The position numbers and the translations under genes are program-made. DNA of 64,000 nucleotides from Streptomyces roseifaciens. Lineage in GTDB: Bacteria; Actinomycetota; Actinomycetes; Streptomycetales; Streptomycetaceae. The stretch covers positions 2,152,530 to 2,216,529 of the forward strand of contig NZ_LNBE01000003.1 in NCBI RefSeq assembly GCF_001445655.1, in the 5' to 3' direction. The notes beneath the pieces were generated by a model. That model saw only the letters and a list, made by a program, of their open reading frames with translations, did not search any database and was not told the DNA's origin. Shown piece after piece: positions 40,969 through 49,987 of the stretch; the first letter of the stretch is position 1; the number at the start of each line of letters is the position of its first letter.

Positions 40969-41775
40969 CTAGCCTCGACCGTGGATCATCGACATCAGCA
41001 GCCCGTGAGTCTCGGCGTCCGCGGCCGCTACGAGCCCACGCCCTGCCTGCCCGACCGGAGCGCCGTCAACTCCGGTGACCACGCAGCCGGCGGCCTGGCA
41101 CAGAGCGATACCGGCAGCGAAGTGCACGCTCCCGGCCAGGTCGCCGCCATCGGTGACGTACGCGGCACGCTTGCCGGCCGCGACCCAGGCCAGCGCCAGC
41201 GTCGTGGACACGACGCGCGGCCGGAACCGTTCGACGAAGCCGGGGTGAGCGAGCAAGTCCACGGCCCTGAACCCAGGCGCACTCGGAAAGGGCGGATCCA
41301 GGTTCACGTCCACCAGCCGGGTGGCCGCCGTCGGCGCCAGTTGCGTGTCGCCCTCATCGCGCCGCGCCCAAGCGGCATCACCATCGGTGAAGAAGACCTC
41401 GCCGCTGAACGGATCGGCCACCGCGGCCGGGCCGTTGCGCAATGCCACGTTGACGGCAACGAGCATGTTGCCGACGGCGTAGTTGAGCGTGCCGCACAAG
41501 GGGTCCACCAACCACTGGCGCACGGCGTCGGCCGCACCCTGCTGCCCGCCCTCCTCGCCGAACACCGCATCCTCGGGCCGTGCAGCACGGATGACGCCGA
41601 GGATCGCCTCCTCGGCCGCCACATCGGCGTCAGTGGCAAAGTCCCCGGCACCCTTGTCCATACGGGTGAGACGCTGCCCGTACCTGGCGCGCACGGCCTC
41701 TGCGCCGGCACGCGCAGCAGCTATCGCAACGTCGGCGTCGTCAGCATCATCAAGTCTCACAGTTGAGTTGATCAC
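40969..41775 (-). CDS. inositol-monophosphatase-family protein with altered active site
   Basis: 268 residues from GTG 41775; a longer frame to 41856 would run into the divergent TetR gene, so I reject it. Family motifs: KGAGDFATDADVAAEEAILG (early Asp), EDAVFGEEGG (metal-binding Glu pair), and WLVDPLCGTLNYAVG. In true phosphatases the last reads DPxDGTxNF; here the second Asp is Cys, so metal binding is probably altered. The C-terminal GSVHFAAGIALCQAAGCVVT matches the late WDxAAG motif weakly (SVHFAAG). I call it an IMPase-fold protein of uncertain activity. It is divergent from a TetR regulator. Confidence 0.82.
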   Translation of the reverse strand: MINSTVRLDDADDADVAIAAARAGAEAVRARYGQRLTRMDKGAGDFATDADVAAEEAILGVIRAARPEDAVFGEEGGQQGAADAVRQWLVDPLCGTLNYAVGNMLVAVNVALRNGPAAVADPFSGEVFFTDGDAAWARRDEGDTQLAPTAATRLVDVNLDPPFPSAPGFRAVDLLAHPGFVERFRPRVVSTTLALAWVAAGKRAAYVTDGGDLAGSVHFAAGIALCQAAGCVVTGVDGAPVGQAGRGLVAAADAETHGLLMSMIHGRG

Positions 41776-41837
41776 GGCATGCAGAGTATCGGGGCGACGC
41801 ACCCGGAGCTGTTGCAACCGACAGGTACGGTTTGGCC

Positions 41838-42566
41838 ATGGAAATATCCCGATCAAGTACCACCGATGAGAACACCGGGCTGTCAGCGGTCATCAAGAGC
41901 ACCGCGCGTCAGCTGCTGCTGAAGGTGGGCGCCGGAGGGCTGTCCCTGGAGGCCGTTGCGGACGGCAGTGGACTTGCCGTCACCGACGTGGAAGCCGTCT
42001 TCCCGCATCGTGACGACCTGCTGACCGCGCTGGTCATCGATGCCTACAACGAATCCGGCGCCGCCATGGAACAGGCCGACCAAGCGGCCATGGACGCCGA
42101 TGCGTCGGCCGGTGCGCGGCTCCTCGCGGTCACTCGCGCACTGCGGAAGTGGTCGTTCGACAACCCCGCCGAATTCACGCTGATTTACGGCTCGCCCGTT
42201 CTGGACTACCACGCCCCGCAGGACACGGTCCCGCCCGCTTCGCGCACCCCCGCGGTGCTGGCCGGGATCGTGCGGTCGGCACTGGAGGCCGGGGAACTCA
42301 CCCCGCCCCGGCGGACGGTGGCAGGCCCTCCGCTGCTCCTGCCGGAAGCCGTGGAGCTTTTCGGCGGAGTGCCCGGCGCGCCGTTCTCGGACATCATCGA
42401 ACGCGGCATCGTGCTGTGGAGCAACCTGATCGGGCTCCTGGTGTTCCAGGTCTTCAGCCGTACCCACGACAGTGTCCGGGACGAGTCCGCCTTCTTCGAC
42501 TTCGCCGTGGCCGTGGCGGCCGAAGGCATCGGACTCGTGGTTCCTGCGGGCGAGAACACCGATTAG
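41838..42566 (+). CDS. TetR-family regulator (WHG-domain type)
   Basis: 242 residues from ATG 41838 (an in-frame TTG lies 6 bases upstream). The HTH is STARQLLLKVGAGGLSLEAV, then ADGSGLAVTDVEAVFPHRDD; the ligand domain includes LRKWSFDNPAEFTLIYGSPV, the YGSP segment of the WHG group. It is upstream of an MFS exporter on the same strand and divergent from the IMPase-like gene, so it could regulate either. The 62-bp divergent gap is small; both mRNAs may be nearly leaderless. Confidence 0.87.
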   Translation: MEISRSSTTDENTGLSAVIKSTARQLLLKVGAGGLSLEAVADGSGLAVTDVEAVFPHRDDLLTALVIDAYNESGAAMEQADQAAMDADASAGARLLAVTRALRKWSFDNPAEFTLIYGSPVLDYHAPQDTVPPASRTPAVLAGIVRSALEAGELTPPRRTVAGPPLLLPEAVELFGGVPGAPFSDIIERGIVLWSNLIGLLVFQVFSRTHDSVRDESAFFDFAVAVAAEGIGLVVPAGENTD

Positions 42567-42671
42567 ACCGTTCGCCGTGTACGCGGCCCTGTCCGGGGCC
42601 GCCGACCCCTGGCCATCCCGGCGGCCGCTCTGATCCGCTCGCCCATCGCCCTGGCCGGGCCCCTGCTGCCC

Positions 42672-42760
42672 GCCCGCTGAAAGGCGGGCCGGAAGCCGTC
42701 TGTTAAAATGAATGCGCTCGCCTCCGGCGCCCCCAACGGGCTCGCCAGGAGGCTTTTTTC
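42672..42760 (+). promoter_or_regulatory. transcription attenuator with leader ORF ahead of MFS exporter
   Basis: A first hairpin, GCCCGC-TGAAAG-GCGGGC (42672-42689), is followed by the -10-like TTAAAAT (42703-42709). Then comes a terminator whose arms are GCCTCCGGCG (42720-42729) and CGCC-A-GGAGGC (42743-42753), ending in TTTTTT (42754-42759). The MFS ATG is at 42761 and its ribosome site AGGAGG is inside the descending arm. A 19-codon leader ORF (MRSPPAPPTGSPGGFFHAF, 42712-42771) runs through the hairpin and ends 11 bases inside the MFS gene. This is the layout of ribosome-mediated attenuation. Confidence 0.65.
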
Positions 42761-44011
42761 ATGCCTTCTGACACATCCGAACCCACCCCCCTCCCCACTA
42801 CCGGTTACCGTGCCCTGCTCCGCAACGGCGAGTTCGCCGGCTTGTATGCGAGCTTCACCTTGACGGCCGCCGCGAGCACCTTGTCGGGGTTCGCGCTCGG
42901 GATGCTGGTCGACCACCGGACGCATTCCCCCTTCCTGACGGCCGTGAGCATGTACGGCGCCACGTTCGCGACGGTGTTCGGTGCACTGACGCTGATGTCG
43001 GTCGCCGACGGCAGCCGGCCTCGCCGGACCCTCGTGGCGCTCCAGTGCCTCTCGCTGGCGGGCATTGCCGCACAGGCGATTCCGGGGCTGCCGCTGCCCG
43101 CCAGGTTCGGCCTGCTCCTGATACTGGGGTTCTTCCAGTCCTTGGGGACGGGCACACGGATGGGGCTGCTCGCCGAAGTCGTTCCGGTCTCCACGTACGC
43201 GCTGGCGCGATCGCTGATGAACATCACGTCCGGTGGCATGTCGATCCTCGGCTACGCCATGGGCGCCGTGCTGCTGCGGTACCTGAGCCCGCACGGAGTC
43301 TTCGGTATCGCCGCAGTTCTGACCGGACTCGGACTGGTAGCGGTCGCCACCACCACCCGGGAACACTCGATCCGCCTGACGCGGCGGCCCGGCCTGCGTC
43401 AGACCTGGGCAACGAACATCGCGCTCTTCTCCCACCCCGGCCGGCGGGCGCTGCTGCTGAACCTCTGGGTCCCCAACGGCCTGATCGTCGGCTGCGAGGC
43501 GCTGCTGATCTCCTACTCCCCGGACCACGCCGGAGTCCTCCTGGCTGCCGGGTCGGCGGGCATGCTCCTCGGAGACCTGACCGTCGGGCGACTGCTCACC
43601 GCCGACCAGCGGCTCCGCTGCGCATTCGCCCTGCGGCTGCTGCTCGCCGTTCCCTACCTGCTGTTCGGCCTCCACCCGCCCACATTGGTGCTGACGGCTG
43701 CGGTGTTCGTTGCCGGTGCCGGGTTCGCCGCCACCTTGCCCCTGCAGGAGCAGCTCATGAAGCTGACCCCCGATCCGGTCCGCGGCCAGGTTCAGGGCGT
43801 CGAGTCCGCCGGCCGGATGACCTGGCAGGGCATCGGCGCCGCGATCGCCGGCAGCGTCGCCCAGCACCTCACCCCTGGTGCCGCGGTCACCGCCCTGGCC
43901 GCAGTATCCGTGACCGTCACCGTCTTCTCCCGGCCGTTCGTGGCCCGGAACTCGCCCACGCATTTTCGTCGACCCCGCCGGGACAGCGCACCGCGGCACC
44001 CGCGCTGGTGA
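42761..44011 (+). CDS. MFS transporter (drug-efflux type)
   Basis: 416 residues with about 12 hydrophobic segments. The N-terminal half starts LLRNGEFAGLYASFTLTAAA, typical of MFS_1 exporters, and the loop after helix 2 reads LMSVADGSRPRRTLVAL in place of the usual DRxGRR. The second half has GSAGMLLGDLTVGRLL and DPVRGQVQGVESAGRMTWQG. Likely a proton-driven exporter of small drugs in the plasma membrane. The ribosome site and start lie inside and just after a terminator hairpin, so expression should be low unless the leader ribosome is stalled, as for antibiotic-induced resistance genes. TetR upstream may add control. Confidence 0.9.
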   Translation: MPSDTSEPTPLPTTGYRALLRNGEFAGLYASFTLTAAASTLSGFALGMLVDHRTHSPFLTAVSMYGATFATVFGALTLMSVADGSRPRRTLVALQCLSLAGIAAQAIPGLPLPARFGLLLILGFFQSLGTGTRMGLLAEVVPVSTYALARSLMNITSGGMSILGYAMGAVLLRYLSPHGVFGIAAVLTGLGLVAVATTTREHSIRLTRRPGLRQTWATNIALFSHPGRRALLLNLWVPNGLIVGCEALLISYSPDHAGVLLAAGSAGMLLGDLTVGRLLTADQRLRCAFALRLLLAVPYLLFGLHPPTLVLTAAVFVAGAGFAATLPLQEQLMKLTPDPVRGQVQGVESAGRMTWQGIGAAIAGSVAQHLTPGAAVTALAAVSVTVTVFSRPFVARNSPTHFRRPRRDSAPRHPRW

Positions 44012-44581
44012 GCGGCATCCGGGACCGGGCCAACGCGGCAGGGAGTGCCGCCGACGCGGCGCTCGGGCGCCTCGCGGACAAAGAGAGCCGCTACCGGATC
44101 GCTTGTCCGGACCGGGATCCGGAGCCCGTGCGGACCACCACCGCGGGCCCTTCGGAGACCGTATGACTGCAGCAGAAGCACCGGGGAGTGGACGCCCTCG
44201 GCGGGCAGTACGTCGTCCGGATGGAGAAGAAGGACGGCGAGCGGGTCGTCACCGGCACGTCCGGCAAGTAGGTCACCGGCCTGAAGGTCGCGGTCGGGCC
44301 TGAGATCGACGAGGCGGTCGCGGTCGAGCGGGCGGTCGGCGCGGTCGAGGTGCGGCTCGGACGGGAAGGACCAGGCGCGCGAGCGTGCGCTCCCTCCCCC
44401 GTGCGCCCTCGGCGCGGTGTGAAATCCACATGATGCCCATGGGGGAGGGGCGCGTCCGGCAGTTGACTTCGGCCGACGGTCGTCGGCCTCCGGCCTCCGC
44501 GTCGGCGGGCAGGACCCGGACCCGGGCCGGCCCGGTCGTCCGTGGTCGCCGTCCTCGGAGGACCGGGTGCTGCCCGTGGCG
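44012..44581 (+). other. 570-bp region with a possible gene remnant
   Basis: In one plus-strand frame, around 44168-44365, the sequence reads like part of a protein: GVDALGGQYVVRMEKKDGER, then VVTGTSGK and a stop, then VTGLKVAVGPEIDEAVAVER. An in-frame stop (TAG near 44270) interrupts it and no start or ribosome site is seen, so it may be a small pseudogene. I could not assign a family. The rest holds nothing recognisable. Confidence 0.25.
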
Positions 44582-45937
44582 TCAAACCAGTTCGGGTTGC
44601 GGTTCCGGCTGCCGCGCCGGTGCGGCCTTCGGTTCTCGTTCCCACAGTCTGGTGGTCCGCACGTAGCCGTAGATGACCGAGATCATCATCAGCATGAGAA
44701 GCGGTCCGAACACCCACGGATTCTCGGCCATTTCCATCGGCAGATAGCGATAGGACACCAGGAACGCGGCAAAGACCGTCGCGCCGTAGGCGACCAGCTG
44801 GATTCCCGCCCGATCCCAGCCACGTTCCTGCGAGCGCAGCGCCGCCTCGATCGTGAGCGTGAACACCACGCCGGCAATGATGTCCGTGCCGTAGTGGTAG
44901 CCGAATCCCAGCGTCGCGCCGAGCGTGGCAATCAGCCAGAACGCGCCTCCGAATCGCAGAATCCTCGGGCCCTTACGGGAATGAATGAAGATCGCGGTGG
45001 CCCACGCTGTATGGAGGCTGGGCATGCAGTTGCGCGGGGTGGTCTCGTCGAACGGCATCCAGTGCGGGGTGCTGATGGGCGTCGGCGTGTTCGGCCACAG
45101 ATCGGCCACCGCCCAGTGCCCGCCGTCGGCGCCGTAGGCGAAGATCGGCCCGACCACCGGGAAGATCATGTAGATGCCCGGCCCGAGGAGGCCGATCATC
45201 AGGAAGGTGCGCACCAGATGATGGCTCGGGAAGCGGCGCTCGGCCGCCACGTTGCGCAGCTGGTACAGCGTGACGAGGACCGCGGCCACCGCAAGCTGGA
45301 TGTAGACGTAGTCGAGAACGTGCTCGCCGACCGTGCCGGTGGCCTCGACGATCCGGCCTGCCAGCCACGACGGGTTGCCCAGCGCGTGATCGGCGACTGC
45401 CACGTACTGGTCGAGCACCATCGGGCGGGTCTTCGAGGTGATGAGCAGCCAGGTGTCGCCGGTCTTGCGGCCGGCCACCAGCAGCAGGCCCAGCCCGACG
45501 GCCTTCAGCAGCAGGGTGCGTTCCCGGCCGGTGCGGCGCGTGACGGCGATGACGGCAAAGCCCAGAATCACCCACAACGCGCCGTTGCCGAACATCATCT
45601 TGGCGTCGACGGCCCACCGCACCAGAAAGAAGACGATGTCGATGCCTATCGCGACGCCGGCCGCGATGAACCGCTCCCGCCAGGTGAGCACCACCATCAT
45701 CAACGCCATACTGGCGTACAGCAGCGGCCCCGATTTGGGGGCGAGTATCACCTCTTTCACCTGGTTGGTCATCGGCCCCGGCAGGCCGTAATGACGCGCG
45801 GCGATCTCCAGCGTGATGAAGAATCCGAGAGCCACCACTCCCACCGTGGCCCACAGTATTGTCCGTGGTCGACGCCACGCGGCGAACGTAATTCTGCGAT
45901 TTATTCGCGAAAACACCCGCGATGCTATAGATATCAA
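44582..45937 (-). CDS. PAP2-superfamily membrane phosphatase/phosphotransferase
   Basis: About 451 residues from TTG 45937, or 444 from GTG 45916; neither has a clear ribosome site. Ten or more hydrophobic helices are present. The PAP2 active-site motifs are in the second half: CMPSLHTAWATAIFIHSRK (the SxxHT motif) and GFGYHYGTDIIAGVVF (HxxxD), with the C1 motif weak. The long N-terminal membrane portion is of the kind seen in inositol-phosphoryl transferases (AUR1/IPCS-like, PAP2_3), which move polar head groups on lipids. The N-terminal codons are unusually AT-rich compared with the gene body. No partner gene is adjacent. Confidence 0.82.
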   Translation of the reverse strand: MISIASRVFSRINRRITFAAWRRPRTILWATVGVVALGFFITLEIAARHYGLPGPMTNQVKEVILAPKSGPLLYASMALMMVVLTWRERFIAAGVAIGIDIVFFLVRWAVDAKMMFGNGALWVILGFAVIAVTRRTGRERTLLLKAVGLGLLLVAGRKTGDTWLLITSKTRPMVLDQYVAVADHALGNPSWLAGRIVEATGTVGEHVLDYVYIQLAVAAVLVTLYQLRNVAAERRFPSHHLVRTFLMIGLLGPGIYMIFPVVGPIFAYGADGGHWAVADLWPNTPTPISTPHWMPFDETTPRNCMPSLHTAWATAIFIHSRKGPRILRFGGAFWLIATLGATLGFGYHYGTDIIAGVVFTLTIEAALRSQERGWDRAGIQLVAYGATVFAAFLVSYRYLPMEMAENPWVFGPLLMLMMISVIYGYVRTTRLWEREPKAAPARQPEPQPELV

Positions 45938-46405
45938 TTATTTGGCCGATTTGTTAGTTGTCAGTTAAATATGTCAGTCTTCGTGCCGGATAGCCTGTTT
46001 TCCGGTGAAGGACGGGCGATGGCGTGCTCGTCATGGGTCGGATCATGTTATCGGAGTGGTGCGGGTGGGTTTCGGGGGTTACGGGTGGTGGCCGGTTGAC
46101 TGCGCTCGACGCTCCGGCGCGTCTCGGGATGACCATGAGGCTCTCGGCGCCCGGCAGGCACGCGTGAGGCTCGGCAAGAGCGCATCCGCCTCTTCCGTGG
46201 CTGCAGTTCATCGGTGGTCGCAGTCACGGTCTGTGCGCTACGGCTTGCCCGGTGGTCTTGGCGATCGCGCTGTCGCGGGCGCCCTCGGCGGGGGGCATGC
46301 CGGATATGTCGGACTTAACGGAGATGTGAAGTCATGGCGGTTGCCGGGCAGGTGTCGCCCGACGGCCGGCGCTCCGAACCCTCGCGATCCGAAACCTGGC
46401 GCGGC
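45938..46405. other. AT-rich intergenic region
   Basis: About 470 bases upstream of the PAP2 gene and downstream of the nuclease-like gene. 45900-46010 is much less GC-rich than the rest of the window (AATTATTTGGCCGATTTG). It must contain the PAP2 promoter; no gene, repeat or tRNA is seen. Confidence 0.4.
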
Positions 46406-47341
46406 TTATTTCTCGTCGAAGACGACATCCTCGATGTCGTACTTGAGCTTGACGTTCTGACCGCTGATGGCGAAGAGCTGGTGCAGCCCGGTGAAGGACT
46501 CGCCGCGGTCGGGCGCGCCGTGAACGGCGGAGTGGACGGTGAACCTCTCCTGAGCGCCGGCCAGATAGGCGGGCAAGCAGGCCAGGGAGGCGGAACCGTT
46601 GAAGCGGATGTAGTCGTACAGCCGCCGGAAGAGCTTGGGCAGGATCACCGCGTGGTCCGTCAGCGTGCTCAGATCGGCGACCGTCACCCCGCCGTTCCTC
46701 GTCACGTCACTGGGCCACAGCCCCAGTGCGTCCGCCCTGGCCTTCTGCGCCACGTCGGCCATTTCCTGGCGCAAGGACCTGGGCAGCGCCGAGTAGAACG
46801 TGGGATAGGCGAGGCCGAGTCTCAGCAGGTGGTGATTGACGCTCGACCGCAGCAGATCCACCGGGACGTCGACCCGGTCACCGGATCGGTACCGCTTCTT
46901 GCCGTCGCCGCCGGGAACCACGGGCATGGGCCCCTTGCAGACCAGGGCGATGCATCGGCCACGGGGCCGGTCGACGCCACTGGCGAAGATGAAGCCGGGC
47001 ACGGACACGGGTGTGGCGTATGTGACCGTCTCGCGGTCATCGCCCTTGCCGCCCTTGCGTCGAACTCCGGCGAAACCGAGCCAGGCCAGCATCTCGTCCG
47101 CGGCCTTGTGCCCGAATTCGAGGGGCTGGTGCACCTGATCCCCCGCGGGCTGGTAATGGGTCTCCAGCGTGTCGATTCCGTCGAACCTCACGGTGGCGTG
47201 CCCCGATCCTCCGTGATCGACCTTGTTGTGGCCGGGCACGTCCATCCAGTAACCGGGGTCGTCGGGCTGGAAGCGGATCGTGTCACCGTCCGGCTGGGTG
47301 CCGAGGACCCGATAGGTCCCCTCGATGATGACCATGCTCAT
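46406..47341 (-). CDS. thermonuclease-like (SNase-fold) protein
   Basis: 311 residues from ATG 47341 with GGAGGCTCCC just ahead. The N-terminal two thirds has OB-fold nuclease features: RVLGTQPDGDTIRFQPDD, HATVRFDGIDTLETHYQP (Asp and Glu positions of the SNase calcium site) and a basic segment GFAGVRRKGGKGDD. The usual catalytic Arg pair is not clear to me, so nuclease activity is uncertain. The C-terminal part (FRRLYDYIRFNGSASLACLP) contains no known motif. No signal peptide, so it would act in the cytoplasm unless exported otherwise. It is divergent from the GH18 gene. Confidence 0.72.
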   Translation of the reverse strand: MSMVIIEGTYRVLGTQPDGDTIRFQPDDPGYWMDVPGHNKVDHGGSGHATVRFDGIDTLETHYQPAGDQVHQPLEFGHKAADEMLAWLGFAGVRRKGGKGDDRETVTYATPVSVPGFIFASGVDRPRGRCIALVCKGPMPVVPGGDGKKRYRSGDRVDVPVDLLRSSVNHHLLRLGLAYPTFYSALPRSLRQEMADVAQKARADALGLWPSDVTRNGGVTVADLSTLTDHAVILPKLFRRLYDYIRFNGSASLACLPAYLAGAQERFTVHSAVHGAPDRGESFTGLHQLFAISGQNVKLKYDIEDVVFDEK

Positions 47342-47605
47342 GGGAGCCTCCTCCCGCGGAGGCCGGATTCTGGGGCCGGTCCCGGATTGTTCGTAAGACA
47401 GGTCACTTTCACAAGTGCCCCCGCGGGCCGCCCGCCGGGCTCCCCGGGGCGTTCTTCTTCCAGTACGCGCCGCGGGGTGGGGCGTGTCAAACCGGCCACC
47501 GACGGCAGCCGGCCGGCCGCCGGCCCGGCGGGAAACCCGCCCCCGGAAGCCCCGGGTGGGCCATCGCGGCTCGCCCGCCGGACACCCGCGTACCACGCTG
47601 GGTGA

Positions 47606-48691
47606 ATGGCCCGCAGACACGCCGCCGCCGTCCTGACCGGAGTCGTCGCCCTCCTGAGCGCGCTGCTTCCCGCTACCGCTACCGCCACCGCGACCACCGG
47701 GCCGCCCGCCTCCCGGACCTCGGAGCGGCGCACGGTCTCCGCCTGGCTGCCGTTCTGGGAAGCAGGTGCCTACCAGGACGCGCTCGCCCACGCCGATCAG
47801 CTCCACACCGTCAGTCCCTTCTGGTACGAGGCCACCGCCGCGGACCGCATCGAGGAACACGCCGGCGCAGGCGACCGAGCCGTGATCGACGGGCTGCACC
47901 GGGCCGGGATCAAGGTGGTGCCCACCGTCACCGAGAGCCTGGACGCCGCCGGCATGGCACGCCTGACGGGCGACCCGAAGACCCGCGCCGCGCACGTCGA
48001 AACCCTGGTGCGCCTGGCCACCGGCCGCCCGTACGACGGCCTCGACCTCGACTACGAGAAGATGAACGAGACCGGCGCCGCCCCCGCCGTCCTCCAGCAG
48101 GTGCGCACGGGCTTCAACTCCCTGGTCACCGAGGTGTGCAACCGCCTGCACGCCCTGCACAAGGAATGCACGGCCGCCGTCTTCCCCCGTACGGCGACGC
48201 GAGACGAAGGCCCGGTCCACGACTACGCGCACCTGGGCCGCACCCTCGACCGCCTGCGGATCATGGGCTACAACCTGCACAACGCCCTGGACCCGCCCGG
48301 CCCGCTGTCCAGCCCCGCGTGGTACGAGGACATCCTGCGCTACGCGACCGCGCACGTACCCGCGCGGAAGATCGAGATGGGCATCCCCGCCTACGGCTGG
48401 GACCACCGCGTGGGCGACCCCGGCCGCGCCACCCACCGCACGTCCCGCGAGGCCGAGGCGCTGCGACAGCGCGTCGGCGCGCCCTACGCCCTCGACCCCG
48501 GCTCCAGGACCCCGCACTTCACCTACACCGAGGACGCCCGGCAGCGCGAGGTCTGGTACCAGGACGCGCGGGGGATCGCCGACCACCTGCCCGTCCTGCG
48601 CAAATACGGAGTCGAGCACACCGCACTGTGGGCACTGGACTTCGAGGACCCGCAACTGTGGCCCGCACTTGCCGGATTCCCGTCCCCGTAG
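47606..48691 (+). CDS. secreted glycoside hydrolase family 18 protein (chitinase/spore-lytic type)
   Basis: 361 residues with a signal peptide of about 30 residues (HAAAVLTGVVALLSALLPAT). The GH18 barrel shows the catalytic motif DGLDLDYEKMNETG (DxxDxDxE), a YxN-like segment in RIMGYNLHNALDPPG, and PAYGWDHRVGDPG. This short form without carbohydrate-binding module resembles spore-germination YaaH/SleL-type or secreted hydrolases acting on GlcNAc polymers such as peptidoglycan. ATG 47606 has GGTGA upstream. The gene is monocistronic; a convergent membrane-protein gene follows 42 bases after its stop. Confidence 0.88.
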   Translation: MARRHAAAVLTGVVALLSALLPATATATATTGPPASRTSERRTVSAWLPFWEAGAYQDALAHADQLHTVSPFWYEATAADRIEEHAGAGDRAVIDGLHRAGIKVVPTVTESLDAAGMARLTGDPKTRAAHVETLVRLATGRPYDGLDLDYEKMNETGAAPAVLQQVRTGFNSLVTEVCNRLHALHKECTAAVFPRTATRDEGPVHDYAHLGRTLDRLRIMGYNLHNALDPPGPLSSPAWYEDILRYATAHVPARKIEMGIPAYGWDHRVGDPGRATHRTSREAEALRQRVGAPYALDPGSRTPHFTYTEDARQREVWYQDARGIADHLPVLRKYGVEHTALWALDFEDPQLWPALAGFPSP

Positions 48692-48732
48692 GCGCTCGGC
48701 CCGGTCGCCCGGTGATCATGGCCGGATGAGGC

Positions 48733-49041
48733 TCAGCCTCCGGGCGGGTTCATGCCGTGAAGACACTCGGGGAAGCCCTTCAGCTCCGGAGCGGCCGCTG
48801 CAGGGAGCGAAGCCAGCTGCGAGGGAACGCGGACGAACAGCGTGGGCCCGAAGGCGTTGCAGGTCACGCCGACGGCCTGCCCGATCATCGGCGAGCGCGC
48901 CGGTGCCGCCGGTGCCGGCGGGGCAGGGGAGACGAGGACGGCGGCAGCGGAGGCGGCCGATGCGGCCACCATGAGCAGGCCGATGCCGATGCCGATGCCG
49001 GCGAGGGCGCGGCCCGGCGGAGGCCGGTGGGACGAGATCAT
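48733..49041 (-). CDS. small membrane-anchored hypothetical protein
   Basis: About 102 residues from ATG 49041 (GTG 49095 gives 120 with an unusual CxxxxxxxxxxC N-terminus). One hydrophobic helix, ALAGIGIGIGLLMVAASAAS, near the N-terminus, then an Ala/Pro linker and an outside domain with VGVTCNAFGPTLFVR and a final FPECLHGMNPPGG. Two Cys are conserved enough to form a disulfide. I do not recognise a family, and no operon partner exists. Confidence 0.5.
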   Translation of the reverse strand: MISSHRPPPGRALAGIGIGIGLLMVAASAASAAAVLVSPAPPAPAAPARSPMIGQAVGVTCNAFGPTLFVRVPSQLASLPAAAAPELKGFPECLHGMNPPGG

Positions 49042-49296
49042 GGGGTCGAGCATGCAGCCGGGGGCCGGTACGAAGCCGTAGGCGCACAGCGGCACCCCTC
49101 AAGTGGGTGACGGCCCGTCACGCGGGCAACCACGCCGAGCAGGAAGCACGTGGCCTCGGCCCGGCGATGGGACCGCATCGCCGGGCCCGGCTGTCAGATG
49201 AACGGCGGGTCGCGCCCTCTTCACGTTCACGCCACTTTTCGGTCGCCCCTGCGCCCTTTTACGGTGGTGATCTTGCCGACGGACACGCTGCACACC

Positions 49297-49345
49297 GGAA
49301 ACCGGAACACCGGAACACCGGAACACCGCAGGACCGGAAGGAACA
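49297..49345. repeat. 9-base tandem repeat (GGAACACC)
   Basis: About five degenerate units of ACCGGAACACC stand directly before the HAD phosphatase gene and merge into its ribosome site GGAAGGAAC. Confidence 0.7.
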
Positions 49346-49351
49346 AGGTTG

Positions 49352-49927
49352 ATGTTCGTCGGGAAGCTCCGCACTGCCGCATTCGCCGCCCTGGCGGCTC
49401 TCGCGCTGCCGGCCGCGTCGCTGGGCACCGCCTCCGCCGCCGAAGCCGCCTCGTCGCGGGCCGTGCCCGGCTACCAGACCTGGCAGGACGACGTCCGGAA
49501 GGCCGTCGGCCCCGCCATCCCGTGGCTGCAGGACCGCGCCGGCCGGGGCGACGGAAGGCTCGCCGTCGTGCTGGACATCGACAACACCGCGCTGGAGACC
49601 CACTACCACCCGGGACAGCCCAACAAGCCGGTCCTCAAGGTGGCCCAATGGGCGAAGGAGCACCACGTGTCGGTGCTGTTCGTCACCGCCCGCACCTCCT
49701 CGTCGTCCGCCCGGAAGGAGCTCAAGAACGCCGGCTACCCCGTGGACGCCATATGCACGCGCGAGCACGGCGAGAGCAAGGACGAGGGCAAGGAGCGCTG
49801 CCGCGGGGAACTCACCCACGACGGCTATACGATCACCGCCAACATCGGCAACCGGTCCACCGACTTCACGGGCGGCTTCTACGAGAAGGCCTTCAAGCTG
49901 CCCGACTACGGCGGCCAGCTGTCCTGA
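49352..49927 (+). CDS. secreted HAD-superfamily class B acid phosphatase
   Basis: 191 residues (ATG 49352; TTG 49349 adjoins). A signal peptide (GKLRTAAFAALAALALPAAS, cut near AEAAS) leads to a HAD domain with motif I VVLDIDNTALETHYHPG (nucleophile Asp in DID), motif II VLFVTARTSSSSARK (Thr), and ANIGNRSTDFTGGF near motif IV. Such enzymes take phosphate from nucleotides or small esters outside the cell. GGAAGGAACAAGG provides the ribosome site. The gene is monocistronic and converges with a P450 gene 60 bases away. Confidence 0.9.
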   Translation: MFVGKLRTAAFAALAALALPAASLGTASAAEAASSRAVPGYQTWQDDVRKAVGPAIPWLQDRAGRGDGRLAVVLDIDNTALETHYHPGQPNKPVLKVAQWAKEHHVSVLFVTARTSSSSARKELKNAGYPVDAICTREHGESKDEGKERCRGELTHDGYTITANIGNRSTDFTGGFYEKAFKLPDYGGQLS

Positions 49928-49987
49928 ACCGCCTGCCTGCCTGCCTGCCTGCCCGACCGCCTCGCCCGGCTGTAGCGACGCCTGCGG

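Noticed and set aside
49297..49345. CRISPR-like array
   Set aside because: Units are 9-11 bases without spacers; it is a simple tandem repeat.
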